Of a DNA stretch of 64,000 nt, positions 37,901 through 49,970 are shown in pieces. The notes below the pieces were generated by a model, which made no database searches, had not been told where the DNA came from, and saw only the letters and a list, made by a program, of their open reading frames with translations. The stretch spans positions 95,164,043 to 95,228,042 of the forward strand of contig CM075853.1 in assembly GCA_037975125.1 (NCBI GenBank), in the 5' to 3' direction. The stretch's first letter is position 1, and every line of letters begins with the position of its first letter. The position numbers and the translations under genes are program-made. The stretch is from Latrodectus hesperus (lineage: Eukaryota > Arthropoda > Arachnida > Araneae > Theridiidae).

Positions 37901-40900
37901 CATAAAAAAATTTTAACAATACACTGGCAGTTTTTGGATATACAAATCGTTTATAACCTTACATCGTTCATAAATCGGTGACGTGACAAGAACAGTAAGG
38001 CTACCGAAGGCAGAATGAATTCAACATATCGTTGCACTTTTAAAATTGTACACAAAATAACGTAAGGTGACCTGTTATTGTATGAGGTAGCATCTTACAC
38101 AGGGGTAATTGCTCTATATACACTTGTAAAATAAAGCCTGAGACCGCTGATTCTGCGCTCTCCAAAAACACAAACGCGATGATCATCTGATCTGTCATCT
38201 CAGAACAATACGCGGTACTGTTTTGCTGATTGGATATTAGCGTGACCCTGCTTTAGTCAAGACAGATGGTGCTACCTTTTCTATAACACTTCAGTGATTC
38301 AGATGTGCAAAATAATAGATCTTGTTCCACAGAAACAGAATTCATATGGTGCACATGACAACTTATTACTAGTTTGTCTCCCCGTTTCGCGCATTCTGTT
38401 TATGCAATCAATTTTAAAGTTGCTATTAACGTTTAAAGTTAACTATAAGATCCAGGGCAGAGTGTAGTGAGATTGTGATACGTCTAAATTTGGTTTTGTT
38501 TGTTAACGATTCATGGTTATTGCACACGCTGGAGCCAAAAATTTAATGTGGAATTCGTACCATTAACATAAACAACGTAGTGGGATTAGAATCCACGGAT
38601 TTTTTTATTATCATGGATACCAGAAATCATTCTTAATTTTGATATTTGCCATTAAGTCTGATCAATGTACCATGTGTACAAAATCTGACATCACCAACAG
38701 TATATACAATTAACAATATTTTAAATGAGATTTAAGAAGCATAATAATATGTTACTGCCTCTTGCTCTTCTTTATTGCTACAATCTCGCTTATTCAGATC
38801 GATGCTGTGCAGTTAATACTGTTTAACATATAATTTTGTATTAACCCAGATATACTGTCTCCGAAACAATTTTTGCATTAGTAAAACATACATGGACAAT
38901 TATAAACAGTTAATCAAAATCATCACATCTAACTCAAACAAATTAGACATTTATTAAATTTCAAAAGAGTTTGAATATTTCTCTTTTCTTCTAAATTGCT
39001 AGAGAGAAAAGTCTATGCATTTGTAACCAACTTAACCCAAAGAATATGCTGTTTATCCAAAAAGAGAAACTGTACCCACTAACAACACAAATCGTTCTCC
39101 AAACGAATTTAAGTACCCTTTATTAATGTTTACAAGCTATTTTTCCTGATTAACAAAGAGCGAGTTAGAAGGTATAGCTGGATGACAGCTGTGTGATTGT
39201 AGCTTTCGATTTTTACAAATATTTTATGCATATCACAATTTTATACAATAACAATGCATAGCAACCAAAGAATTTTGTTAGAATTCTCTTATTTCACTTC
39301 ATCATCTAACAGAATTTTCCAAATATATTAATAACAACTAAATTCATTTCAATTCAAATATCGGTAAAATTAATTTTTGATTAAATTTTAAAAGAAAAGT
39401 TTTAGTTTTTAAAAAATGTGTAAAGTGCTGGAACTAATTCTAGAGGTCTTTAAATTCCTGAACTTGAAATTTTATAATCACCAACAAATGAATATTATAG
39501 AAAGTTAAGTCTAATTTGAAAAAATGTTGCATATACTATAAGCACATATATTTTACTTTTTTATCAATCATATTAGAAAATGAAATTAGCAGACAAAGTA
39601 TAACTTTGCCTCAAATATTAAGAAATAAATAATTAAATTTTAAAAAATACATAGCTGCCTAGAATAAGTATTCGATGCTTATATACATTTATGTAATACT
39701 TTATTAAATAAGATGTTATATATTATTTAACATATATGTTGTATAAATTAAAAATAATATATTAATTGTATGCAATTTAACATTCAGATTTCATTAATTA
39801 GAGTAATTAGTAAGGGTAGATAATTTAAGAGTTGAGTTAACTGGTTCTTGATTATTGAATTGTCGTTAGTTAAAAATGGTATATATTATAAAGATAATTA
39901 TTTCCAGAATAAAGTATATCCAATATTCAGTGTTTAGATTTCATTAACTATTAACGAGTAGATTATGTAGATATTAATTAAATTATGTTAAATAAGTTGA
40001 ACCAATTGATATAATTTATTAAAAAATGATAAAAAAAAGTAAAATGCATTTTAAAAGTGATGATTGCTATTTCCAGAATTTGGTTTTAAATATCCATTAC
40101 TTTAAAATTTATACTTAATATATTGCATACGATTATTTTTCATTGTCCTTTTCTTTGCGAAACCTGAATACCATTAACTAATGCAACCCAAATTGAGATA
40201 TTATTTTGTTTCAGAATACAATGGACTGAAAACTACCAAATGTTTCATTTGTTTAAATATTTTGATGTATAAAAATTTAAACTAACAATTTTTATAATTT
40301 TTATAAAAATACAGTTAAAATATTTTATACTTTTAAATCAAATTTTCTTTTTCAATTTTTATATTATTTTATAATGTAAATAAAAGTTATAAAAATATTT
40401 TATCAAGTATATTTTTCAAAATCAATGCATTCGCATTTTTAATTTAAAAACACATATGCTGAACAATTAAACCACAAAACAAGAAAGAATCACTACTTTT
40501 TTTAGAGTCACGCACAAGTAGAGCAAATTATATTATACTTAGGCATAAACCAATACTAAATCTGAATTGATGATTTTAAACATTGAATTTAACGTGAATA
40601 TAAGAGTTCTTTGAAAAACAAAGTTGAGAGATTAAACTTGTATAACATAATAGTTTTGAGTTTTCATTAATAATAGTTATCATTAAAGTTAGTTTTCTTA
40701 TAAAAAGATTTTGAATGGATAATTTAAAGCTACATTAATTTGGTGTTTATCAGAGAACTGAGAAAATGTTTAATCATTATAATGAAAAATATTATTATAT
40801 AAGTTAAATCAGTATTAAATAAAAAATATATACATAATAATATAGAATTATACATAATATAGAATTACTTTCTAATAATTTAATTAAAATATTGAATTTT

Positions 40901-42869
40901 GTCAAACTGGAGTAAAGTAGTCAACTTTTTTTAATTGGTTTTTGTTATATTACATTTATATATATTCAAATATTTCTTTATATAATGGCCTAATTTATAT
41001 TAATATTTTCAGTTGCAAATACTAAAATATTTTTTAAGAAGCAAACAACTTTTAATATCAATCAAAATCAAATTACAGAATTTCATTAGTTAAAATGAAC
41101 TTGTAAGATAATGTAACATAATTTTGAACATCCACATATCCCAAGAACTTCTTTAAAACTAGTGTTGGCTAAATTTTTACTTTTAAAATTGTCTATCTTA
41201 ATATATATATATGTTACTAGCAAAGTTTGAAATCCAACATTTTACAGAATGCCTAAAACTAGCTGGCAGCATATGAAACAATTTATATTTCACAGATTTC
41301 CTAGCATTCTATAGAATGCCAAATGAGAAACCAACAACGTATAAAATTCTCTCTTCTCTAATTTGTTTTGAATATCAAGTGGCAATACACACGACTTTTA
41401 ACACAAATATCAAGCTCAGAATTTTTCAGTTGCACTTAGCTGTTTGTAGGCGAGTATCAAAATACGCAATTTTACTTAAATTTGTTTACCAAAAATTAGT
41501 TTTTTTACTGTTCAGCATGAATATGGAGGCAGAAGTTGTAGTAATAGAGAAGGAAACATGGTCTGTAGACATGAAATAACGATTCAACAATGAATTGTGC
41601 AAAATTTGAGTTAACTCTGCAAAAATGTTTTTTAACTGAAACTACTTATTAGAAGTTAATAAATGATGTATAGAAAGGGGCAAAATGACTACTAAGAAGG
41701 AACCCAGGGACTATTGGTTCTGAATCACTATGATGTGTGATGATTGGAGAAAACTAAAGTAAATTCATTTATTCTGTTAAAGAAGTTGTTAGTACTATAC
41801 AGTATTGTCATGTGAACTCTATGTTATTTCACATACTTCAGAAAGCTCATTTGTCTATTAAACACTGAGGATGAGATAGAAAATTGAATTTCTAACCAAA
41901 TACATAAACATTACACGTCATGATGTTGAACTGTACATCCACCTTTGTGAACCTTGCGAGAAGAAAAAAAAGGTATTATAAAAGGCATTGTTGTGAAACC
42001 TATGGATTTTTTCTATGTGTGTGAACTTAATTCCCTTTGTCAGATAAATCTTGCTGACTTTCAATCTTAGCCAGATAGAGGATACAGATTTACTATGGTA
42101 TACCAAGATCGCCTCATAAAATTTGAGATTCTCGCAAGATAGATAAAAACAATATACTAAATTAATATTTCATATCACTATACTATCCAAAATTATAATC
42201 TATGAAATACGAACAAGTCAAAAGATCAAAGTTCATTTATTTCCAATAGCAAACAGCAAGATGAATAGCTCTTACAAGGAGCTAAAAGTAATGTCAATTT
42301 AATAATATATATTATCTAAAAACAACATTTTACATATATGATAAAAATGAGAATTTATTGGCCTTATGGTTTTACAAAAGAATTAAGTCAGAGTACAAAA
42401 ATAAAAGTTAGCATTTTAGATTCAAAATATAATATAATAAAAAAAGAAGAGAATACAATTTTAGTTTTTTAATCAGTTAAGTTCAATAATCGAACAATAT
42501 TTAACACGTTACTCAAACAATATTAAAAATTACAAGATGAGTAAATATAAAAAAATTAAATAAACAGAAATAATAATTACAGAATATTAAAAAATATATA
42601 TTAACTAATTTAAATACTACATATTAAATAAGTCTAAAACAGTATATTTTAACGCCATATTATAAAGTTTAATTACAGCTTTTATACTTAATATTTTGAC
42701 ATGCATATGACAATATTATTCTTTCTAGAAAATAGTTCATATATATTTAGTATGCAAATTAACATTTTAAACAGTATTTTTTATGAAAAAAATTTTTAGA
42801 CTGATTATTAAAATTTGTAGCATTTTTAATACATTTCTTCTATTTTACAAATTGCCAGTTCATTAAATT
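37901..42869. other. Gene-poor intergenic stretch
   Basis: No supported gene. About 37900-38600 is noticeably richer in G, C and CpG than its surroundings (including TGACGTGA near 37978), which could mark a promoter or an old element. An 87-codon plus ORF at 41316-41579 has no coding character. The remainder is AT-rich with nothing recognised. Confidence 0.5.
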
Positions 42870-43886
42870 TTATTCCTTTAATAAAATGTTTTCTGTACTT
42901 TTTTCTACAGTTTTTCTACACTTATGTTTCTGAAGACCAATATTTGTGGCATAATTTTTATCGCATGTTTTACACAAATATGGTTTTTCACCTGTATGAA
43001 CTCTATAATGTCTTTTAAGATCGCTCTTTGATCGAAATGATTTCTTGCAGAATTCACAAATCTGATCTTTTTTTCCAAAATGCACAATTAAATGTCTTTT
43101 TAAAGTTACTCTTGAAGCAAAACTTTTAAAACAAACTTCACAATTAATTATTTTTTCTTTAGAATGATTAACAGTATGATAAACCAGTCCATTTCGAGTT
43201 TGGAAGCTTTTATCACATTCTTTACACTTGAAATTTTTTTCTTTTGAATGAGTAGTAAGATGTTGAGTTAAATTGCTTCGATAATAAAATGACATAGCAC
43301 AAATATCACAAGCAAATGGTCTCTCACCAGTATGAATGAGATAATGTTTCTTCAAATTGTGTTTTGTGGAAAAATTTCTGTTGCAAATTTCACAAACATT
43401 CAACATGAGTCCCTCATGTACAGCAGAATGTTCTTTCAACTTAAATCTTGTACTAAATCCTTTACCACACTGCTTACAAACATATGGTTTTTCCCCAGTA
43501 TGTGTAAGGTAATGAGCATGTAAATTACTTTTTTGAGCAAATTTTTTACCACATGCATCACAAGCATGCAATTTAAGTCCCAAATGATTTAACTGGTGTG
43601 CTCGCAAACCATTCCTTGATGCAAACCTTTTATCACATTCTGCACAGCAAAATTGCTTCTCATCAGAATGAACTATGCGATGACGTGCAAGATAACTTTT
43701 CAATCTGAAAGTTTTGCTGCAAATCTCGCACACAAAAGGATTTTTACTGTCAGTAGGCAAATGAAGCACTTCATGCGTAGTAAGAGATTTTTTAAACTTG
43801 AAAGATTTATCACAAGTACCACATTCATAAGGCTTGTCATCTACATAGTTCAAATCTACAATCGAATTCGTATTATCAAAATTCAT
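42870..43886 (-). CDS. C2H2 zinc-finger protein with 11 fingers, intronless ORF (338 aa)
   Basis: A single open frame. A short acidic leader (MNFDNTNSIVDLNYVDDKP) is followed by fingers starting at about residue 20 and repeating every 28 or so residues to about 320. Ten fit CX2CX12HX3H. The eleventh (YLCKTCDKNYATN, then QKHKC) lacks the last histidine and looks C2HC-like or degenerate. Linkers of the TGEKP type (HTGEKPY, HTGERPF) join several fingers, as expected for sequence-specific DNA binding in the nucleus. No KRAB, ZAD or BTB domain is present. An in-frame TGA a few codons upstream supports this ATG, although a spliced 5' UTR is possible. It could be a retrogene or a normal single-exon arthropod C2H2 gene. 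Target and biological role unknown. Confidence 0.88.
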   Translation of the reverse strand: MNFDNTNSIVDLNYVDDKPYECGTCDKSFKFKKSLTTHEVLHLPTDSKNPFVCEICSKTFRLKSYLARHRIVHSDEKQFCCAECDKRFASRNGLRAHQLNHLGLKLHACDACGKKFAQKSNLHAHYLTHTGEKPYVCKQCGKGFSTRFKLKEHSAVHEGLMLNVCEICNRNFSTKHNLKKHYLIHTGERPFACDICAMSFYYRSNLTQHLTTHSKEKNFKCKECDKSFQTRNGLVYHTVNHSKEKIINCEVCFKSFASRVTLKRHLIVHFGKKDQICEFCKKSFRSKSDLKRHYRVHTGEKPYLCKTCDKNYATNIGLQKHKCRKTVEKSTENILLKE

Positions 43887-44353
43887 TTTAATAGCTCAAT
43901 AAATATTGGTTTAAAATTCACAACTTCAAATTCAATAACTTCAAACTTACACACGTTTATATGATAACTATGAAAAATTTTCTATTGTCTCAGAAATCAA
44001 TACTAAACATTTGCATGAAATTGAACTATCATTTAATTTAATTTTTCAACTTTCAGTTTATTACATTATGCAGTAAAAGTCTATTTTATTTAATTAAATA
44101 AATTATTAAAATTATATTTTTAATTATTACTTTTGGCTTACGACTTCAGCAAGTAATCATATTGATTTGCAAAAAATTCTTGCTTTTAAATCCTTCCTAA
44201 ACAAGATACAGCTTTTTACTTTTAAAATTCAACAGAATACTAAGTTTAAAAACGACTGTAATCAGATAACATTTATTTTCATTTAGCCTGATTCGTGCTC
44301 CCCATAACTTTCGTAGCGTCACCTCCAAGCATTTCTTTGTTTTTTTATTTTGT
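43887..44353. other. Spacer between C2H2 gene and hAT-like copy B
   Basis: 467 bases of AT-rich sequence that would include the C2H2 gene's promoter. No specific motif could be defended. Confidence 0.5.
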
Positions 44354-44361
44354 TACCTATG

Positions 44362-47300
44362 TAGGGATGGGAAGAAATACCTGTAACAAGTATTTTGTAA
44401 TCAGTATTTGAATGTAACAACCTGTAATCAGTACATTTTCTTCCAAATACTCAGTACTTTCAGTAACAAAGTCAGCGTGAGTTCGAGTATTCTCAGACAG
44501 TTGCAGGTACAATGTACTTGACCAGTACGTGGCTGTTACAAAGTAATGAGCGAGTACGTACTTGTTACAAAGTAACAAGCAAGTACGTGTGTACGTGGTT
44601 GTTACAAAGTAACAAGCAAGTACGTGAGTACGTGCTTGTTACAAAGTAACAAGCAAGTACGTGTGTACGTGGTTGTTACAAAGTAACAAGCAAGTACGTG
44701 TGTACGTGGCTGTTACAAAGTAATAAGCAAGTACGTGAGTACGTGGTTGTTACAAAGTAATAAGTGTACTTAATTGAATGTAACAAGTACAGAAGAGCCA
44801 ATGAAAGAGCGAGTACAAGTAACAATGTCATCGATATATCGATACACACGGACGAATTAGGAGATTGTGTCAGGATTTGGGAAATCTCTTCCCATGATAG
44901 GAAGGGTGGCTGGGTGGGTAGGAGAAGAGAAATGAGATACTGGTTTAACTGGAAAATAGAAGATTGATTCTTGGGAATTAGAAAATCTCTTTGGGCTGAA
45001 GCAACACCCCCTAGAGATGCATGTATTTTAGGAGAGGGTGTTGGCTGGAGAGGGTACATAATGAATTTCTATTGCGAAAATGAAGAAAAAAAGCAAGTTT
45101 ATTTGTTTCGTGTTTGTTAATAAAATAAATGAGTTGGGAAAATCAATAATCGTAGCACATTTATTTAATGGTTTTAAATATGTCACTTTTTAATATAAGA
45201 AAAAAGCCTGATATTCTTGTTATATATTATTCCATATTTATTGACTTATTTTTCTTATTATTTTTTAACTTTTAATTAATTTTAATTAAATTTTTTAAAT
45301 CTGATCATTGTTTCCAAAATTACTCTATTGGCTTGAACAAAAAGTGAATGGAATTTTTTTTATTATATTTTAGTTTTAAAGATACTTTTTAAAAAAAATA
45401 TTTCTAAAAGTAATTAAATATTTTTTACTTTAAAAATTTTTTTCTCTTCAAAAATATTTTTACCATTAAAAATTAGGTAGTTATATAATCACATAAATTG
45501 CTGTTCTGAAAATGAGAAAACAAAATTAGGGGAAATTGTTCACGTAAATAAAAATGCATATTTTCAATTCGTATTTAAAATTTAAAATGGTATGATTAGG
45601 GGATGATTTTCGGAAACAGGAAAAGATATTTGAAAATAATTAATAACACAGAATGCTGAGAATTTTCTAGAAATTTTTGTATATCAAATATAGAATTTTA
45701 CTCTTGAATGTAAGTACCTGTTAAAAAATAAAAAACATTCGCTCATTATTCATAATGAGCTGCATTTAAGCAAATTAATTAAGATGTGTTGTATTAAGTA
45801 GTTTTATAGAAAAATTAAATTTCGTTTAGAGTTTTAATCAGAAAATACGTATTTCTAGCTTATCTCAAAATAATATAACTGGGAATCAAGTATCTAAATT
45901 AAAATGTACGCCAGCACATTAGATTTAGAAAAATTACCTTTATTTTTATAAAACCAAGTTTTCAGTTCAGATTTATGTCGGTAAATTCAGTTTAAATCAT
46001 AAAAAAATTACTTTTTGCATAAATTTCTGCACAAAATATAATATAATTCTATTTAAATAAATGAACCGAAATTTATCACAACATAATTTAAAAAATCATA
46101 AGAATGAGAATATTGCCTAATATGCTACAATTTTTCTTGAAAATGTGCCAGTAATATATATATATATATATATATTTTGAAACTACGTAACGTAAACTCT
46201 GCACCCATTTAGATGACATAAAGCAAACATTTGAATATGTAGGTAATGTAATATAATTTAAATATTTGAAAAAAAAATTACGAGATATTTGAATGAATTT
46301 ATGATAAATCAATTTCCAGATATAAAATTGTATAAAATGAATTTTTTTTAACTGAAAAAATATTTTGATATAGAATGAACATATTTATTTGAACCTCATT
46401 AAATACAAATGTATTTTATTTTGGTTTCCAAATTTTTAAACAAAATATATAAATTAAAACTATTAATATACTTTCATTGTTTTTTTATTATTATGTGCAT
46501 TTTTGATTATGATTCCATATAAATATATGGACTTTTTATTGTACCATGTTTTAATTTCACTATATTTTACTAAGAATATGTAGAATATAAATATATAGAA
46601 TTTAAAATTTGGGAAAAATTTGTTTTATATTTTTTTACTATACAGTTAATTTTATTCGTATAGTGATAATGTTGGTTGAAACATAATAAAGGTAGTTTAT
46701 TCATTTTAATTTTGAACTTCAAAATGAAAAAAATTTTTTTTATATAAGTCAACTTTTACTTTTTATCTTTATTTATACCATCATGTGTATTTTTTAAATT
46801 ACAGTTTGATGTAAATAAAATATATGTATTTTAGTTCCTGTATTTTGTATTAAACATTACATTATTTAATATTTTACATTAAAACAACATAAAATTTATA
46901 GATAATTAGTAAAACAGTTTTGCAGTTTTTGTAATTTAATGAATTTTTGTGTTACTATAAAAGTTACTTTATGAAAGATGATCATATTCACTTAAAAAGT
47001 ATTATTACAGTTTTAATTGCAAAGCTACTTTATTTATCCATAAATTAAGATTCAGGAAACTGAAGCAAGATATGTGAGTTAATGCAATTTTTATTTTAGA
47101 AAATCTAGTTTATCTATTTCATAAAAATATAAACAAATAAACGCCATTTATAAAATAAATAACTATCTATTAGGTATCAAAAATTTTGCTATAATTGTTT
47201 CATTAATGTTTAATAATAGAAAAATATAAGAAATTTAATTTGATTTTTGTTAAACTAATTGTATATTTCTAAGTAAATTTAAAAAAATCTCTTTGTAATT

Positions 47301-48071
47301 GATTAATCCTCCCACTTTACGATTCTTTACAAATTATTTGCTAGTTAATTATAAAAATTTATTTATATAATTGGAAAATCTTACTAAATTAAAACAAAAA
47401 ATTAAGATGATGATTTGGTTGAAAAATAGAAATTATATTATCACGTCTAATTTAATATTTTAATTAACATTGGAAAACTTTGAAAATTACAATCGAATAA
47501 TTTGAAAATTTACTTAGAACAGATGAAAATTCTAAAAACAAATGTAAATAACAAAAGATTAGGATTTTTTATACTGAAAGAAATATATTTATTAAAATAT
47601 ATAAGTTCAAAATTTTTCACAGAAAAACTGTTTGTTGAGGGAATAACTTATATTTAATTGCTTCATAATAAAAATTAAAGTTTTTAAGAAAAACAAAAAT
47701 TGCTATTATTGAAATGTTGCATTTATTAAAAGAAATATTTTTATAGATTATTACATCAGCTCTTATTTTAACCTTAACTGGATGCTTATTTATAAATGAT
47801 AATGATTTAAATTAACATTAATTATATTAATTAATTTTATGGAACTATACAAAATGTTATATATTTAATTAATTATTAATTTATTTATTACTAATTTAGT
47901 TTTTATCTATTCATAAAACTTGGAAAAATTGTCATTACATTTTAATCCGATAGATGGCAGCACAAAAAGTGTAACAAGTACAGAAAGTAATCGGTAAAAT
48001 ACTTGTTACTTTTAAAGTAACTGTACTCAGTACGTACCAAGTACAAGAAAAGTAACAAAGCCCCATCCCTA
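44362..48071 (+). mobile_element. hAT-like non-autonomous element, full-length copy B (3,710 bp)
   Basis: Both tips are present: TAGGGATGGG at 44362-44371 and its exact complement at 48062-48071. The 8-mer TACCTATG abuts both sides (44354-44361 and 48072-48079), a perfect hAT-length target duplication. No transposase ORF. Order: subterminal 37-bp array, conserved palindrome, about 3 kb of AT-rich filler, and a right subterminal zone rich in GTAC and GTAAC motifs. Similarity to copy A is high (about 95% by eye over the left end). It includes a segment at about 46100-46672 that copy A lacks, and an AT run near 46155-46176. The intact duplication and tips suggest relatively recent insertion. Confidence 0.93.
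44530..44762 (+). repeat. 37-bp subterminal tandem array (copy B)
   Basis: About six to seven units of the same 37-bp repeat as in copy A, with GTGTGTAC and GTGAGTAC variants alternating, each centred on a TTGTTACAAAGTAACAA-type palindrome. Unit number differs from copy A. Confidence 0.85.
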
Positions 48072-48079
48072 TACCTATG

Positions 48080-48303
48080 CCCACGACCAACGACCAATAT
48101 AATAGACCAACAACTCCCCTATTGGCTGCTTCCAAAAAATGACACGCCATCTTGGAAGACTTTCCTGAACGTTTTTGACACCAGGCGGCGTAAAAAGCAT
48201 ATCAAGTTCTCAAGTGATTGAATTTACTAACATTGTGTAGTGTAGCATTTTACAGTTGATACTTATTGTTTTTATAGTCTCTAAATACTTTTATTATAAT
48301 AAA
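48080..48303 (+). promoter_or_regulatory. Probable THAP-gene promoter and 5' UTR
   Basis: A locally GC-richer block between the end of copy B and the THAP ATG. It contains CCAAT (48094-48098), an inverted CCAAT (ATTGG, 48121-48125) and GCCATCTTGG (48146-48155), which resembles the YY1-type motif common at TATA-less start sites. The hAT-like insertion lies immediately upstream and defines its left edge. Confidence 0.45.
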
Positions 48304-49548
48304 ATGCCAAAATCATGCTTTTGTCCTGGCTGTAAAAGCGGCTACAAATCGGATATTAATCTAAGAAAGAGGAATGGGGAAAAACTACCAAGCCTTTTTA
48401 GTGCACCAAAGGTATACAACGTGCAAAATATATATTTCATCTACTTTTATTTTCAATGAATAATTTTTATCTTGATAAGTTATATTATGTAGTAAAATGA
48501 ATAAAATGTATGCATTTGTATTATTTTTTGTGATCTGGCATGCAATCGGCGATTGAATTTTGTTATCAAAATATAATAAATTATCTAGTTTAGTTCTTTT
48601 TTGTTATCAAATAATTGCTGGTTAATTAAAATGCAACCATTTCAGGTTGTTGATTGTGTTTTTCTTTTTTATTTCTGGATATTGTGTATTGTGAAAAAAT
48701 TTAAAAATACTTGTAAGTAATTCATCAAATATTTAGATATCAATCTAACTTTACCCCCATATTTCTCTTATTGCCTTGTTTATTTTAAATTGCCTTCTTT
48801 ATTTATTGAATTAAATTATATTATTGAATTAAATTGTATGTAAATATAATTTAGTATCAATACAAAAGCTAAAATTAAGAAAATCCCTTAAGTGACTGAT
48901 TCACTGATTTAAATAAAACAGGAAAATATAATTATAACTTGGTATTAACAAAGCTGATATACTCATAAGTAAACATATAATTATAACTTTGTTGTTACTT
49001 TATTCTGCATATTATAATGTATTATTGATTTAGGATCCAAACTTGCTTGAAAAATGGAGACGGGCAATTCCTCGGGCTCACAAGCAATTGACTTCTTCAG
49101 ATGTAGTGTGTTCTTTGCACTTTAAAGAAGAAGACTTAGATAGCTATTATACACAAAAGTTATCAGATGGAACTGTAAGTTATTTGTGTTGTATAAATTT
49201 TTTGAAATGTATTAAGACATTTTTTAATGTTTTGTGAATATATGTGCTTAGGTGTGGAAACTGCCAAAAGGAAGGCCAAATTTGATGAAAGATGCTATTC
49301 CAAGCATCTTCCCAAATTCTCGTCCGAACTTCTCGGAACCCGTTGCCATCGCGAAATCGGAGTGTGTAAACACGTTCTCGGATGTCGAGCTCCGATCTCG
49401 GAGAGAAGTAAAACATGTTCTACTTTTCCATCCGAGATTTTCGTCCACAGCCAATCAGCTTTATGGAAGAGTGACGTCATCGAAGAAAACGAAAATCGAA
49501 TTTTTCACCCAAAGAATTTTCTTCGTCAAACAGTTGTTTCCTTTGTGA
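48304..49548 (+). CDS. THAP-domain protein, three exons, last exon running into a Harbinger MITE
   Basis: Exons 48304-48411, 49034-49174 and 49252-49548, all phase 0, with acceptors GATTTAG and TGCTTAG and donors GTATAC and GTAAGT. Exons 1-2 form a full THAP zinc finger: C5/C10 (CFCPGC), a tryptophan at residue 44, then C62-x2-H65-F (CSLHF). Exon 3 adds the conserved WKLPKGRPNLMKDAIPSIFP box. THAP domains bind DNA and occur in nuclear regulators and in P-element transposases. From about 49317 the frame is Harbinger MITE sequence, giving about 75 foreign residues before TGA. The ORF is 181 codons and lacks any conserved domain beyond the THAP box, so the gene is either truncated by the insertion or has acquired a transposon-derived tail. 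Intron 1 (48412-49033) holds nothing notable. Confidence 0.75.
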
Positions 49549-49698
49549 GACAATACGATAAACGTTAAAATATCGAATCAGAGAAGTCGGAACGTGTAAA
49601 CACCACTCTCGGATCGATCGGACGAGAAACTCGTTTCTCGGTCTTGATGACGTCATATTGCAAATTCGGACGAGAAACTCGGACCGTGTAAACAGGCC
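49317..49698. mobile_element. PIF/Harbinger MITE (internal-deletion derivative)
   Basis: Right tip ...GTGTAAACAGGCC (to 49698). The left part (from 49317) is the inverse of the end at 51990-52216, with the outermost GGCCTGTTTACACG missing. The left end therefore corresponds to the MADF-gene side of the larger relic, and the right part to the transposase side (49555-49585 is repeated inverted at 49701-49731). Such end-to-end joining with loss of the interior is how MITEs arise from Harbinger elements. The expected 3-bp target duplication cannot be shown because the left tip is eroded. Confidence 0.65.
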
Positions 49699-49731
49699 TT
49701 TTCTCTGATTCGATATTTTAACGTTTATCGT
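49555..49731. repeat. 31-bp perfect inverted repeat
   Basis: Arms 49555-49585 and 49701-49731 are exact complements (starting ACGATAAACGTTAAAATATC) around 115 bases. I read them as the same subterminal sequence of two Harbinger derivatives placed head to head. Confidence 0.9.
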
Positions 49732-49814
49732 AGTTTCGCTTTTAGTTTTCATTTGTTGCTGTTTTATTTCGCTTCCTTTGTTGCTGTTCAATTTAGTTAA
49801 TCTCTATTTTTAAT

Positions 49815-49970
49815 ATGAATGAGGAATTAAGAATCGTAACAATAATGACGGTAGTGGCTATTGCTTCATTATTATCGAAAAAAAAATAAAAGTAATAATA
49901 GATCAGTGTGGACTGAACTTTGGCTGTCAAATCAGCACAATAGATTGTCAAAACAATTTTTGTGATAGGA
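49815..49970 (+). pseudogene. Harbinger transposase N-terminal fragment
   Basis: ATG at 49815 starts MNEELRIVTIMTVVAIASLL, followed by a lysine run. After a frameshift comes RSVWTELWLSNQHNRLSKQF, resembling the family's basic stretch and R.W...W.. motif before the catalytic domain. Stops follow at once and no DDE residues are visible. Assignment rests on position inside a Harbinger relic plus this short similarity. Confidence 0.4.

Noticed and set aside
41316..41579. 87-codon plus ORF
   Set aside because: No domain, AT-driven composition, no splice or promoter context; likely random open frame.
44676..45059. 127-codon minus ORF in copy B
   Set aside because: It reads through the tandem array and low-complexity DNA, is not shared as an open frame in copy A, and has no domain.
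49252..49480. Several overlapping ORFs of 60-113 codons on both strands at 49.2-49.8 kb
   Set aside because: Explained by GC-richer Harbinger end sequence that has few stops in any frame; only the THAP exon 3 frame has conserved residues at its start.
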